Assembly: GCF_900120155.1 (NCBI RefSeq)
Contig: NZ_LT635549.1
Coordinates: 496,001-560,000 of the forward strand
Source: Clostridium sp. Marseille-P3244
Lineage (GTDB): Bacteria; Bacillota; Clostridia; Lachnospirales; Lachnospiraceae
Direction: 5' to 3'
DNA length: 64,000 nucleotides
Both the position numbers and the translations under genes were made by a program. The notes under the pieces are model-generated. The model made no database searches. It worked only from the letters and a program-made list of their open reading frames with translations, and was not told the DNA's origin. Positions 9,344 to 17,044 of this stretch are shown piece by piece (position 1 is the first letter of the stretch; each line of letters starts with the position of its first letter).

Positions 9344-9832
9344 TTATTCTCTGTTTCCGGTAATAAAGTAGTCGCAATACTCTCCGCCATTCGCCAGCGT
9401 CTGTTTTCTGTGCAGCACGCCGTGCTGAAGCGTGATCATCACTTCATCAAGTTCGCAGAACAACGGCATGAGTTCGGAAACACCGAGTTTCTCCGCGTAA
9501 ATGCAAATCGGGCAGCGGGTAATGCGGTAGTAACAGGCACCCTCATACGGCTGCCCGACAAAATCCACCTTGAAGGAGGTCGGGTATTTCGCTTCCTTTT
9601 CGGGCGTGTACCATTTGGCGTATTTGACAACGCTCTTTTTGTTCTCCGCCTTGTCCTTGTCGGTATTCAAGTCGGTCTTTGCAAAATACCACTTGATATG
9701 ATAGAGTGAGCGGCGCATCATTTCCTGCACGGCCGTTGGTGGAATTTTCTTTTCGCTTGCCACATAGGGCGCAACGAAGGCAAGGGCGAACAACTCGTTG
9801 TATGCCATAGGGTTAGGAGAGTGCTCCCACAT
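9344..9832 (-). CDS. ATC-hydrolase-type protein (L-2-amino-thiazoline-4-carboxylate hydrolase family), 5' end rearranged
   Basis: A 162-residue frame. Its C-terminal two thirds have the look of the ATC_hydrolase family, with conserved Cys and acid patches (YRITRCPICIYAEKLG, LFCELDEVM, GGEYCDYF). Characterised members open the ring of 2-aminothiazoline-4-carboxylate to N-carbamoyl-cysteine; many relatives have no known substrate. The N-terminus is abrupt: the gene directly abuts, in another frame, a methyltransferase fragment that stops in mid domain, so a deletion has probably fused two genes near 9830 and the first part of this protein may be lost. The true start is uncertain (9832 or the ATG at 9808). 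Confidence 0.65.
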   Translation of the reverse strand: MWEHSPNPMAYNELFALAFVAPYVASEKKIPPTAVQEMMRRSLYHIKWYFAKTDLNTDKDKAENKKSVVKYAKWYTPEKEAKYPTSFKVDFVGQPYEGACYYRITRCPICIYAEKLGVSELMPLFCELDEVMITLQHGVLHRKQTLANGGEYCDYFITGNRE

Positions 9833-10101
9833 CTCCCTGCCGGAAGGTTACATTTTTCAGGTGCAGGCGGTCAGCCTTTTCCCGTGCCTGCCTCATCATA
9901 TCGGGCGAATAATCGAGACAGGTAATGTCCGCCTCCGGCATAGTCTGATAAACCGGCATGGTCAGAATCCCTTTTCCCACCGGCACTTCCAGCAGCTTGC
10001 CGGAGAAATGCTCCGGAATACCGGACATTGCCTTTTCCAGATAGGCGTCGTTTTCCGCCCGTCATTCGGTACGCACCGCGAATGGCTTCTTTTCGTTCCA
10101 T
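9813..10101 (-). pseudogene. SAM-dependent methyltransferase, frameshifted and 3'-truncated
   Basis: The gene begins at 10101 (MERKEAIRGAYRM, after GGAGGGAAGG). Near 10060 the coding frame changes to the one that continues ENDAYLEKAMSGIPEHFSG, KLLEVPVGKGILTMP (motif I of class I methyltransferases), then TCLDYSPDMMRQAREK and the start of motif II. It stops at 9813 in mid domain, where a normal protein would run on for over 100 residues. So it carries both a frameshift and a 3' deletion that joins it to the ATC-hydrolase-type gene. Not functional as read. Confidence 0.75.
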
Positions 10102-10145
10102 GGCCTTCCCTCCGTGTTTCAATCATCACGCGCCCGTTTCCAGTC

Positions 10146-11051
10146 TCATCTCTTCAAAAAATCCACGATCTTTGCGAAGTCCTCCTTCGCTTCCTGAAAG
10201 ATCGGCAGCATACAGTAGCAATGCACCATCTTCGGGCGGGCGGACACCGTATAGGGGACATTTGCCCGTTTGCAGGCTTCCTCAAAGTCCGGCAATGCGC
10301 CGTAGAGCACCTCGTCGGCAGAATAGAAGAAGTGAATATCGCCTACGCCGGTAAAATCTCCCCGTGAGCCGGAGAGCATATAGTCCGGCACATTCTCGCA
10401 GCCATGCCGCATGAACTTTTCCACCGTCACCATAAAGGCATAGTCGATGGAAACGTCCCGTTTATTGAGTGCCTGCATCCGCGCCCTTTCCGCATCGTTC
10501 CACGGCACCTCGCCGGGGGATACGGCGACAATGTGCCTCGGTTGCGGCAGTGGCTCTGGCTGGGCGTTGTTGTGCGCCGCAATGCCAAGCGCCAGCGCAC
10601 CGCCGGAGGAAAAGCCGCAGGTACTGACATTTCCGCCGCCGTACAGCGTAATCATTTTTCGATAACATTCGTACACCATCGCGTAGGTTTCAGTAATGCA
10701 GTGTTCCATGCAGAGCGGGTAAAACGGAAACCACACATCACAGCCGGTCTCGCGGCAGAGCTTGCGCATCACAGGCAGGTCGCCCTTATCGGGGCCGATC
10801 ACCATGCCGCCGCCAAAGAAATAGAGAATTGCGCGCTCGGACGGCTTCGGATGCTCTCGCACGATCAGGCAGGGAAAGCCGTTCACTGTGATCGTCTCAT
10901 AATGTGCTTTGTGGTCGGTGGGCGTAAAAACGCCACGATGCTGGTTCTGCTTTTCAATTTCCTTTCGCAGTGCATCCTCCGGCAAGGCGAACGCCTTTTT
11001 CGCGCCGGAGAGCTTGTATACGCTGCGTAAGATAGATGCAAAGATACTCAT
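10146..11051 (-). CDS. Alpha/beta hydrolase (HSL/esterase-like)
   Basis: A 301-residue cytoplasmic enzyme. It has the oxyanion-hole motif of the hormone-sensitive-lipase branch in altered form (FFGGGM at 78-83, where HGGG is usual), the nucleophile elbow GFSSGG (Ser148), and later an Asp in FYSADE and a His in KMVHCYC that could complete the triad. GAGGGGG precedes the ATG. It lies 12 bases after a methyltransferase gene in the same operon, so it may hydrolyse an ester or a similar bond in the molecule those enzymes modify. No substrate can be named. Confidence 0.82.
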   Translation of the reverse strand: MSIFASILRSVYKLSGAKKAFALPEDALRKEIEKQNQHRGVFTPTDHKAHYETITVNGFPCLIVREHPKPSERAILYFFGGGMVIGPDKGDLPVMRKLCRETGCDVWFPFYPLCMEHCITETYAMVYECYRKMITLYGGGNVSTCGFSSGGALALGIAAHNNAQPEPLPQPRHIVAVSPGEVPWNDAERARMQALNKRDVSIDYAFMVTVEKFMRHGCENVPDYMLSGSRGDFTGVGDIHFFYSADEVLYGALPDFEEACKRANVPYTVSARPKMVHCYCMLPIFQEAKEDFAKIVDFLKR

Positions 11052-11063
11052 AATTTAGCCCCC

Positions 11064-11669
11064 TCATTTCCGCGCCGTGATGCACAGCCAGCTTTTCTTT
11101 TTGCGTATCTGCACATCGTGAAAGCCCGCCTGCTCCAGATACGTCTTCAGCTCGGCGTCCTTGTAGATGGTCATGCCGCCGATGATTTCCGTCCACTTCT
11201 TGTCCTTGTCCGTATCGCCGTTGCTTTCGTTGCAGATGAGTAATGTCCCGCCGGGCTTCAGCACCCGGTAAACCTCCCGGAAGCACTGCGGCAGATCGGG
11301 CCAGAAATAGACGGTTTCAAAGGCCGTTACCGCATCGAACCAGTCGCCTGCAAAGATCATATTCGCCACGCTGCCTTGCAGAACGGTGCAGCGGCCCACC
11401 GCTATGGCGGCCTCGTTGACCTTTTTGGATTTCTCCACACTGACGGGGGAATAGTCAATGCCCTTGACAATACCCTCCGGGCATTTTTTCAGAAGTCTCT
11501 TGATGTTCGCCCCTCCGCCGCAGCCGCAGTCCAGCACCTTGGCGTCCAGAGTAAGCTCCAAAAAGTGAAGTCCCCACCGTGCCACAGGACTGTGCCCCAG
11601 GTTCATCATGGTGACCATGATTTTCCCGCCAAGCCCCACAGGCTTTCTGGTGTTCTCAAAAAATGACAT
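11064..11669 (-). CDS. Class I SAM-dependent methyltransferase
   Basis: A 201-residue protein with the Rossmann-type methyltransferase core: motif I LDCGCGGG (46-53), GIDYSPVSVEKSKK (acidic end of strand 2), FDAVTAFETVYFWPDL and LKPGGTLLICNE. This is a methyltransferase_11/25-like small-molecule enzyme; the acceptor is unknown. It starts just after the stop of the upstream methyltransferase gene, behind GGAGGTG, so the two are translationally coupled. It is the only one of the three methyltransferase genes in this operon that is fully open. Confidence 0.88.
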   Translation of the reverse strand: MSFFENTRKPVGLGGKIMVTMMNLGHSPVARWGLHFLELTLDAKVLDCGCGGGANIKRLLKKCPEGIVKGIDYSPVSVEKSKKVNEAAIAVGRCTVLQGSVANMIFAGDWFDAVTAFETVYFWPDLPQCFREVYRVLKPGGTLLICNESNGDTDKDKKWTEIIGGMTIYKDAELKTYLEQAGFHDVQIRKKKSWLCITARK

Positions 11670-11673
11670 CTTA

Positions 11674-12288
11674 TCACACCTCCGATTTCACACATTCCGC
11701 ATAAGTCAGCGGGAAGGATGCCTTCAGAACAGCGCTTTTCCGCACCGCCCAGCCGTTTTGCCGTAGGAAGCGCAGGTATTCCTCGCTCGTCCATCTGCTG
11801 TGGAGAGGGAAGCCTGCCAGCTTCATGAAAAAGGCTTTGACCTTGCCGGGAAACGAATTTCCCGCGTGGGTAAAGGTGGGCGCGATGAGCACACCGTCGT
11901 CCTTCAGCACCCGGCGGATCTCGGCAAGGGCTTTCTCCGGCTGCGGCACAATGTGCAGCGCGTTGGACACGATCACCACGTCGAAGGACTCCTCCACATA
12001 GGGCAGACGGAACATATCCTGCACCGAAAAGTGCAGCTTCGCCGATCAGTTGTCCCGTTTTGCCTCGGCAATCATCTCCGGGGAGGCATCCGTCGCCTCA
12101 ATGTGCGCCGCCGCGTTCACGATGTTTTTTGCAATCAACCCTGTGCCGGTGGCCAACTCCAGCACCGTCTTGGCTTTCACCTCCGGTCGGATCAGTTCAT
12201 ACATCTCGTCATATGCTGCCCGGTCCTTTCGCATAAAGCGGTCATACCGACCGGCATTTTTATCCCAGAAATTCTTGTGTTTTCGCAT
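11674..12288 (-). pseudogene. SAM-dependent methyltransferase interrupted by one in-frame TGA
   Basis: A class I methyltransferase of about 205 codons. The start is the ATG at 12288 (MRKHKNFWDK) behind AAAGGA. Motif I is LELATGTG (43-50) and the post-motif strand is IEATDASPEM. At codon 81 (12046-12048) there is a TGA, then the same frame continues without a break through QDMFRLPYVEESFDVV to the natural stop at 11674. A single C-to-T change (CGA to TGA) would explain it. Both halves are otherwise intact, so it is a recent nonsense mutation, a sequencing error, or readthrough; I favour a mutation. First gene of the enzyme operon, directly behind two operator copies. Confidence 0.8.
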
Positions 12289-12307
12289 CGCTATCATTCC
12301 TTTCGAC

Positions 12308-12323
12308 GTTAGATTCATCTAAC
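12308..12323. promoter_or_regulatory. Operator palindrome GTTAG-N6-CTAAC (copy 2)
   Basis: GTTAG-ATTCAT-CTAAC, 20 bases upstream of the methyltransferase start. It is centred 35 bases from copy 3, which is not a whole number of helical turns of 10.5 but close to 3.3. Confidence 0.7.
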
Positions 12324-12342
12324 CGATATGTGCGGTTGTTCG

Positions 12343-12358
12343 GTTAGATGATGCTAAC
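12343..12358. promoter_or_regulatory. Operator palindrome GTTAG-N6-CTAAC (copy 3)
   Basis: The best of the four copies: the arms extend to CGGTTAG...CTAACCG (12341-12360), a perfect 7-bp inverted repeat around six bases. It sits between the tetR-2 terminator and the enzyme operon. Confidence 0.75.
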
Positions 12359-12369
12359 CGTTGTGCCTT

Positions 12370-12391
12370 GGAAAAGCCGCATTTCTGCGGC
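12370..12391 (-). terminator. Terminator after tetR-2
   Basis: On the minus strand: GCCGCA, loop GAAA, TGCGGC, then TTTTCC. It lies 8 bases past the tetR-2 stop, so the enzyme operon needs its own promoter. Confidence 0.75.
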
Positions 12392-12398
12392 CTTTCGC

Positions 12399-12983
12399 TT
12401 ATTCAAATAACTCCCTGCAAGCACCGTACACCAGCGTTTCCAGCACCTGCGGGTATAGCTCCCCAATCTGCTCCTTATGGGAAACTGTGAGGATCAGTCC
12501 CCGCACCGTCGCGGCAGCCAAAGAAGCGCCGCACCTTGGCATCAAATCATATTTTTCCAAGAGCTGACGAATATGCGTTTCGTCATCGTGGTAATGGACA
12601 TTTTTGACGCCCTCCGGCAGTCTCTGCAAAAGCAGCTTCGCATCGTTTTCAATGAAAACCATGTCGCCAGTATCAGACAGCCTCCGGCAGACGGCAAGAA
12701 CCGCCTTTGCCGCACGCTCCGACGGCGGCAAGCCGTCAGTTTCGCTCAGTGCATGGTCGGCTACCCCGTAAAGCTCGGCATGGATGCCCTCTAAAACCGC
12801 AAAGAAAAGCATTTCCTTGGATTCGTAGAATTTATAGAACGAGCCCTTCGCAATCCCGACCGCCTTCGTCAGCTGCTCTACGGAGGTTTTCTTCATCCCC
12901 AGCGTGACAGCACAATGTCTCGTTTCCTTCAGCAACGCCTTGCGGAGCTGTTCAGTCTCGTAATCGGTAAAAGCCAAGCCCAC
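12399..12983 (-). CDS. TetR-family transcriptional regulator (tetR-2)
   Basis: A 194-residue one-component regulator. Residues 10-60 form the helix-turn-helix (LLKETRHCAVTLGMKKTSVE, LTKAVGIAKGSFYKFYESKE). The C-terminal ligand domain is not recognisable beyond being helical. It is unlike tetR-1 and tetR-3 in its ligand domain, so the three would answer different signals even if they share an operator. It lies directly upstream of, and in the same direction as, the methyltransferase/hydrolase operon, from which it is separated by a terminator and two GTTAG-N6-CTAAC sites. A separate palindrome overlaps its own promoter. Confidence 0.88.
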   Translation of the reverse strand: MGLAFTDYETEQLRKALLKETRHCAVTLGMKKTSVEQLTKAVGIAKGSFYKFYESKEMLFFAVLEGIHAELYGVADHALSETDGLPPSERAAKAVLAVCRRLSDTGDMVFIENDAKLLLQRLPEGVKNVHYHDDETHIRQLLEKYDLMPRCGASLAAATVRGLILTVSHKEQIGELYPQVLETLVYGACRELFE

Positions 12984-12993
12984 GCCTCCTTAA

Positions 12994-13052
12994 ATATGAC
13001 CAATTCGGTTCTTTCGGTCATATTATGCCGCGTTTCTTTCTGTTTTGCAAGA
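12994..13052 (-). promoter_or_regulatory. Promoter and operator of tetR-2
   Basis: On the minus strand TTGCAA, 17 bases and CATAAT form a plausible promoter just upstream of the gene. A perfect 8-bp inverted repeat ATATGACC / GGTCATAT (12994-13001 and 13016-13023) overlaps the end of the -10 box and the start region, which suits autorepression. Confidence 0.65.
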
Positions 13053-13376
13053 GGTGCGGAGAAAAAATCACTAATCAAAAGGGGTGCAGCGTTGCAGAAA
13101 GAGACGCTGGAATTCCGGTAATCGTTGTCGCCGCGGTAAAAGAAACTATATCGTAAAAGGGCATCAGAGCGAAGCATCCAAACGCTGCGTTCTGATACCC
13201 ATTTTGTTTCATATTGCACGGACGGATTGATTACAAGAAAAAAGCAGGAATTAACACAACATGAACCACATATAATATCTGCAATAATCTTCCTATGGAA
13301 CGATCTGCACAACGCTCAACGACATGCCCCATGTATAGAGACGGCGACTCGTATGAGCCACCGTCTTTATACATGA
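13053..13376. other. Intergenic stretch with a long hairpin
   Basis: About 320 bases with no gene I can support. The one clear feature is a hairpin at 13330-13375: 15-base arms that differ at one position (CATGTATAGAGACGG against CCGTCTTTATACATG) around a 16-base loop, with a short inner stem. No T-run follows on either strand, so it is not a typical terminator. It may be a leftover end or processing site of the mobile element. Confidence 0.5.
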
Positions 13377-13670
13377 TTACCGCTCAGGGTCATTTCTTTT
13401 TCGTTTACTGAGAGAATTTCGATACTGCTCTTGATTTCTGTGCATAATGAGTTGTCGCGCCTGCCGTTCTTCTGCATCCGCGCCAAGCAGGTGGGATGTT
13501 TCCTGCTTGGCGCTGAGCAGCATAATGAGAGAAGGCTTCTCGTGCATGGCATCCTCTAACTGCTGTTCTGCCGCCTTTTCCTGCGCAGGACGGATGACCT
13601 GCCGTGCTTTGTACAGCTCTACCGGGTCAAAATCCGCAGCCTGCGCTTTCAGCTCGGCATATTCAGTCAA
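13377..13670 (-). CDS. Hypothetical mobile-element protein, probably a C-terminal fragment
   Basis: An open frame of 97 residues, rich in Ala, Glu, Gln and Arg and predicted helical, ending in a basic tail (RNSLSKRKRN). The only start in the frame is a TTG with no ribosome site, and the reading frame continues upstream up to the beginning of rhuM, so it looks like the end of a larger conjugation-type protein cut off by the rhuM junction near 13675. I do not recognise the family. It faces rhuM head to head with only a few bases between them. Confidence 0.4.
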   Translation of the reverse strand: MTEYAELKAQAADFDPVELYKARQVIRPAQEKAAEQQLEDAMHEKPSLIMLLSAKQETSHLLGADAEERQARQLIMHRNQEQYRNSLSKRKRNDPER

Positions 13671-13679
13671 AGAGAAATT

Positions 13680-14657
13680 TTGTTTTATAAGACCGATAAC
13701 GGCGACGTTAAGGTTGAAATCCTGCTATATCAGGAAAATTTATGGCTGACGCAGGCAAAGATGGCGGAGCTGTTTGAGGTGCAGAAAGCTGCCATCTCAA
13801 AGCACCTGAAGAATATCTTTACCTCTGGTGAATTGATGGAGGGTTCAGTTGTTTCCGTTTTGGAAACAACTGCGGCGGACGGGAAAAACTATCCCACACG
13901 GTACTATAATCTGGACGCGATCATTGCGGTCGGTTATCGGGTGAACTCCAAAAAGGCCACCATGTTCCGCATCTGGGCGAACAGGATACTGAAGGAGTAT
14001 ATTATCAAGGGCTATGTCATGGACGATGAGCGCCTGAAAGAGCCGGAGAACTTCTTTGGGAAGGATTATTTTGAAGAACAGTTGGAGCGCATCCGCGACA
14101 TTCGTTCTAGTGAACGGCGCTTTTACCAGAAAATCACGGACATATACTCCCAATGCAGCGCAGACTATGATGTGGACAGTCCTGTTACAAAAGAGTTTTT
14201 CGCCACCGTACAAAACAAACTGCATTATGCCATTACAAAGCACACCGCAGCGGAGATCATCTATGACCGGGCAGACAGCACGAAACCGAATATGGGGCTT
14301 ACAACATGGAAAAATGCACCGAGCGGCAGAATCCGAAAATCCGATGTTGTGATAGCGAAAAACTATTTGGATGAAACCGAGATGGGAAGCCTGAACGAAA
14401 TTGTCACGATGTATCTTGATTATGCCGAGCGACAGGCACACCGTGGGAACATCATGTATATGCAGGATTGGGTCGCACGGCTGGATGCGTTTTTGCAGTT
14501 TAACGAGGAGGAAGTGCTGCATCATAAAGGAAAAGTGACAGCGGCCATTGCAAAAGCCTTTGCCGAGAGCGAATTTGAGAAATACCGTGTCATTCAGGAT
14601 CGGCAGTATCAGAGTGATTTTGACCGACTTGTTGCCAGCACCGAGGACAAGGATTAA
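13680..14657 (+). CDS. RhuM-family protein
   Basis: A 325-residue protein of the RhuM (virulence-associated, Virulence_RhuM) family: N-terminal DNVWLTQ-like segment (ENLWLTQAKMAELF), the conserved core YYNLDAIIAVGYRVNSKKATMFR and WANRILKEYIIKGY, then KEFFATVQNKLHYAITKHTAAEII and TWKNAP. The first 60 residues probably form a winged helix. RhuM genes are common passengers of islands, and some act in toxin-antitoxin-like or phage-defence settings, but the function is not settled. The normal family start lies about 10 residues further upstream than this ATG, so the N-terminus may be slightly clipped. Ends at a shared hairpin with tnpV. Confidence 0.85.
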   Translation: MFYKTDNGDVKVEILLYQENLWLTQAKMAELFEVQKAAISKHLKNIFTSGELMEGSVVSVLETTAADGKNYPTRYYNLDAIIAVGYRVNSKKATMFRIWANRILKEYIIKGYVMDDERLKEPENFFGKDYFEEQLERIRDIRSSERRFYQKITDIYSQCSADYDVDSPVTKEFFATVQNKLHYAITKHTAAEIIYDRADSTKPNMGLTTWKNAPSGRIRKSDVVIAKNYLDETEMGSLNEIVTMYLDYAERQAHRGNIMYMQDWVARLDAFLQFNEEEVLHHKGKVTAAIAKAFAESEFEKYRVIQDRQYQSDFDRLVASTEDKD

Positions 14658-14669
14658 AACGCAGAAATA

Positions 14670-14699
14670 CCCGTTATCGGCCATACAGCCGATAACGGG
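14670..14699. terminator. Bidirectional terminator between rhuM and tnpV
   Basis: A perfect 12-bp stem CCCGTTATCGGC / GCCGATAACGGG with a 6-base loop, between two convergent stop codons. Confidence 0.8.
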
Positions 14700-14705
14700 C
14701 ATTTG

Positions 14706-15627
<922 letters not shown>

Positions 15628-15635
<8 letters not shown>

Positions 15636-15975
15636 TGGCGCTCCTCCTTTCTTTAGCTGGCAGATTCAGGGTGATCACAGCCGGTCTGCCAAGCCCCTGT
15701 TTCCGGCGGAAGATCAAACCGCAGGATTCCAGTTCATGAAACACCCGTGTTGCCACCTGCCTGCTTCGGCGAAGTTTCGCTTTGGCGTCCTCCACAGTAA
15801 AGTACAGACGGATAGTCCCATCTGCTTCGATGTATCCTTTCTTCCTGGAAATCCCCGCCCGGTCTAAAAGCAGGGCGTACAGCACCTTGGCGTCATTGGA
15901 TAAATCCAGGGGGATAAGGAATCGTGGGAAAATGATATAAGACGAAATATCGGTATCTGTTTTGTATGGAATCAT
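15628..15975 (-). CDS. RepA_N-type replication initiator, N-terminal domain only
   Basis: A 115-residue protein that corresponds to the RepA_N domain of plasmid and ICE replication initiators: FPRFLIPLDLSNDAKVLYALLLDRAGIS, then DGTIRLYFTVEDAKAKLRRSRQVATRVFHELESCGLI (winged helix) and the closing GLGRPAVITLNLP. Full-length initiators go on for 100-250 more residues; free-standing N-terminal domains are common in clostridial integrative elements. GAAGGAG precedes the start. It suggests that the element had an autonomous replication step. The next gene upstream is the Cys_rich_VLP protein. Confidence 0.8.
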
Positions 15976-16274
15976 AAATTCTCCTTCCTATCCATTCATC
16001 GCTATGATAGATAGATTGATATTGACCATTTTGTATTTAACTCTTTTTTATTAACTACCGTCTAAATCCGGGCTGTCTGACAGGCGGGAAAGCCACGGAC
16101 TGAAAAACAGGATATGGGCGCTCCAGAGCGTCAGCTTTGCCATGTTCTGAAAAACCAATCCTGGATATTCCCGTTTAGGTCAGGAGCCTGTGCGGACAAT
16201 TAGAAGCTCGTTCTGGGCGGGCATAAGGATTTATCCCTCTATCCCGTTGACCGGTGCTTGCAAAGCCCGCAGAA
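15976..16274. other. Intergenic stretch with half of an inverted repeat
   Basis: About 300 bases with no supported gene. TGCGGACAATTAGA (16191-16204) is repeated in inverse as TCTAATTGTCCGCA at 16291-16304, inside the last codons of the Cys_rich_VLP gene. The pair may be an end of an inserted unit or an RNA stem. An origin or transfer site (oriT) would fit here but I see no proof. Confidence 0.5.
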
Positions 16275-16685
16275 TCAAGCCTTTTTCGTCTCTAATTGTC
16301 CGCAGGCAGCCCGCCTTTTCCGGTCACTGGCTGTTTTCTGCCTGCGGTGAACGATAGCGGCGCAGGACTTGCAGTATTTTGCCCGGTTGGAACCGGGAAG
16401 AAAGGATTGTCCGCAGACAGCGCACCGTTTATGTTCTTTCCGATGAAGCAAAGCAGTCACCAGAGGTTCATCCAAAGGCAGGACAGCGGCACGGAACCAG
16501 TTGCACAGCAGAGAGTAGGAAATGCTTTGCACGCAAACGCATTCTTCTCCATCGTCAAGGGCAAGGCAGTTCCCGCTCTCATAGTTGCAGCACTGATGGA
16601 CTAGCTTTCTAGCTCTGCGGTATTGGGAGTAGGTCATCACGGGGATTTTCTCTTTGATTTCTATCACCTCCTTTTGGACGGTCAA
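16275..16685 (-). CDS. Cys_rich_VLP-domain protein
   Basis: A 136-residue mobile-element protein. It contains CCNYESGNCLALDDGEECVC and SISYSLLCNWFRAAVLPLD, then a zinc-ribbon-like segment CAVCGQSFLPG...KYCKSCA and a basic tail. These are the hallmarks of the Cys_rich_VLP family, carried by many clostridial conjugative and mobilisable elements; the cysteine pairs suggest zinc binding and the basic end suggests nucleic-acid contact. Function unknown. Its promoter region holds four iterated repeats (16692-16930). Confidence 0.85.
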   Translation of the reverse strand: MTVQKEVIEIKEKIPVMTYSQYRRARKLVHQCCNYESGNCLALDDGEECVCVQSISYSLLCNWFRAAVLPLDEPLVTALLHRKEHKRCAVCGQSFLPGSNRAKYCKSCAAIVHRRQKTASDRKRRAACGQLETKKA

Positions 16686-16691
16686 AACACA

Positions 16692-16930
16692 CCCTTCTAT
16701 TTATCCGTACATTTTGACAGCAAAATGACACCCCCTTTTGAAAATAAATTTGAGATAGCTCAAAATCCCTCTCATATATCCGTATATTTTCGAGGGAATT
16801 ATTGCGTGGACAAACACAAAAATACCCTTCTAATAGTCATTTCATTTTGAGGGGATTTTTACGGGGGGTTCAGCAGAAAAATTTAAAAATACCTCTCTAT
16901 TAGTCGTGACATTTTTAAGGGTGTTTTTAT
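16692..16930. repeat. Four iteron-like repeats upstream of the Cys_rich_VLP gene
   Basis: Four imperfect copies start near 16692, 16767, 16825 and 16892, with the pattern CCCTTCTA, then TTAGTC or TATCCG, four or so bases, CATTTT and usually AGGG. The spacing is 75, 58 and 67 bases. Several copies begin with CCCT and end with AGGG, so each could form a small hairpin. They sit in an AT-rich stretch next to a RepA_N gene, as replication iterons or regulator sites would. Confidence 0.6.
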
Positions 16931-16942
16931 AGGTGTTTTCGC

Positions 16943-16980
16943 AAAAAAAATACCACCATGGCCGTTTCAAGCCATGATGG
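16943..16980 (-). terminator. Terminator of the second ABC operon
   Basis: On the minus strand CCATCATGGC, 8-base loop, GCCATGGTGG (one G-U pair), then TATTTTTTTT. It lies 65 bases past the stop of the downstream ABC gene. Confidence 0.85.
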
Positions 16981-17044
16981 CATTCCTCAGATTTCAAATT
17001 TATAGCCGACGCGGCAGATAATAAAACTGGAAGAAATAAAGACT

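Noticed and set aside
6104..9390. Very long antisense open frames (468 and 548 codons) opposite the two ABC genes
   Set aside because: They mirror the GC-rich codon pattern of the sense genes, are rich in His, Gln, Arg and Gly, and match no protein family; the sense frames have complete ABC motifs.
12929..13312. 127-codon minus-strand frame over the tetR-2 promoter
   Set aside because: It covers the promoter and operator of tetR-2 and overlaps its coding start in another frame; the sequence has no family features.
13330..13375. Hairpin considered as an integron attC site
   Set aside because: No RYYYAAC / GTTRRRY core pair and no integrase of the tyrosine integron type in the window.
16692..16930. 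Repeats considered as a CRISPR array
   Set aside because: Units are imperfect, spacing is uneven (58-75 bases), spacers are not of constant length, and there are no cas genes.
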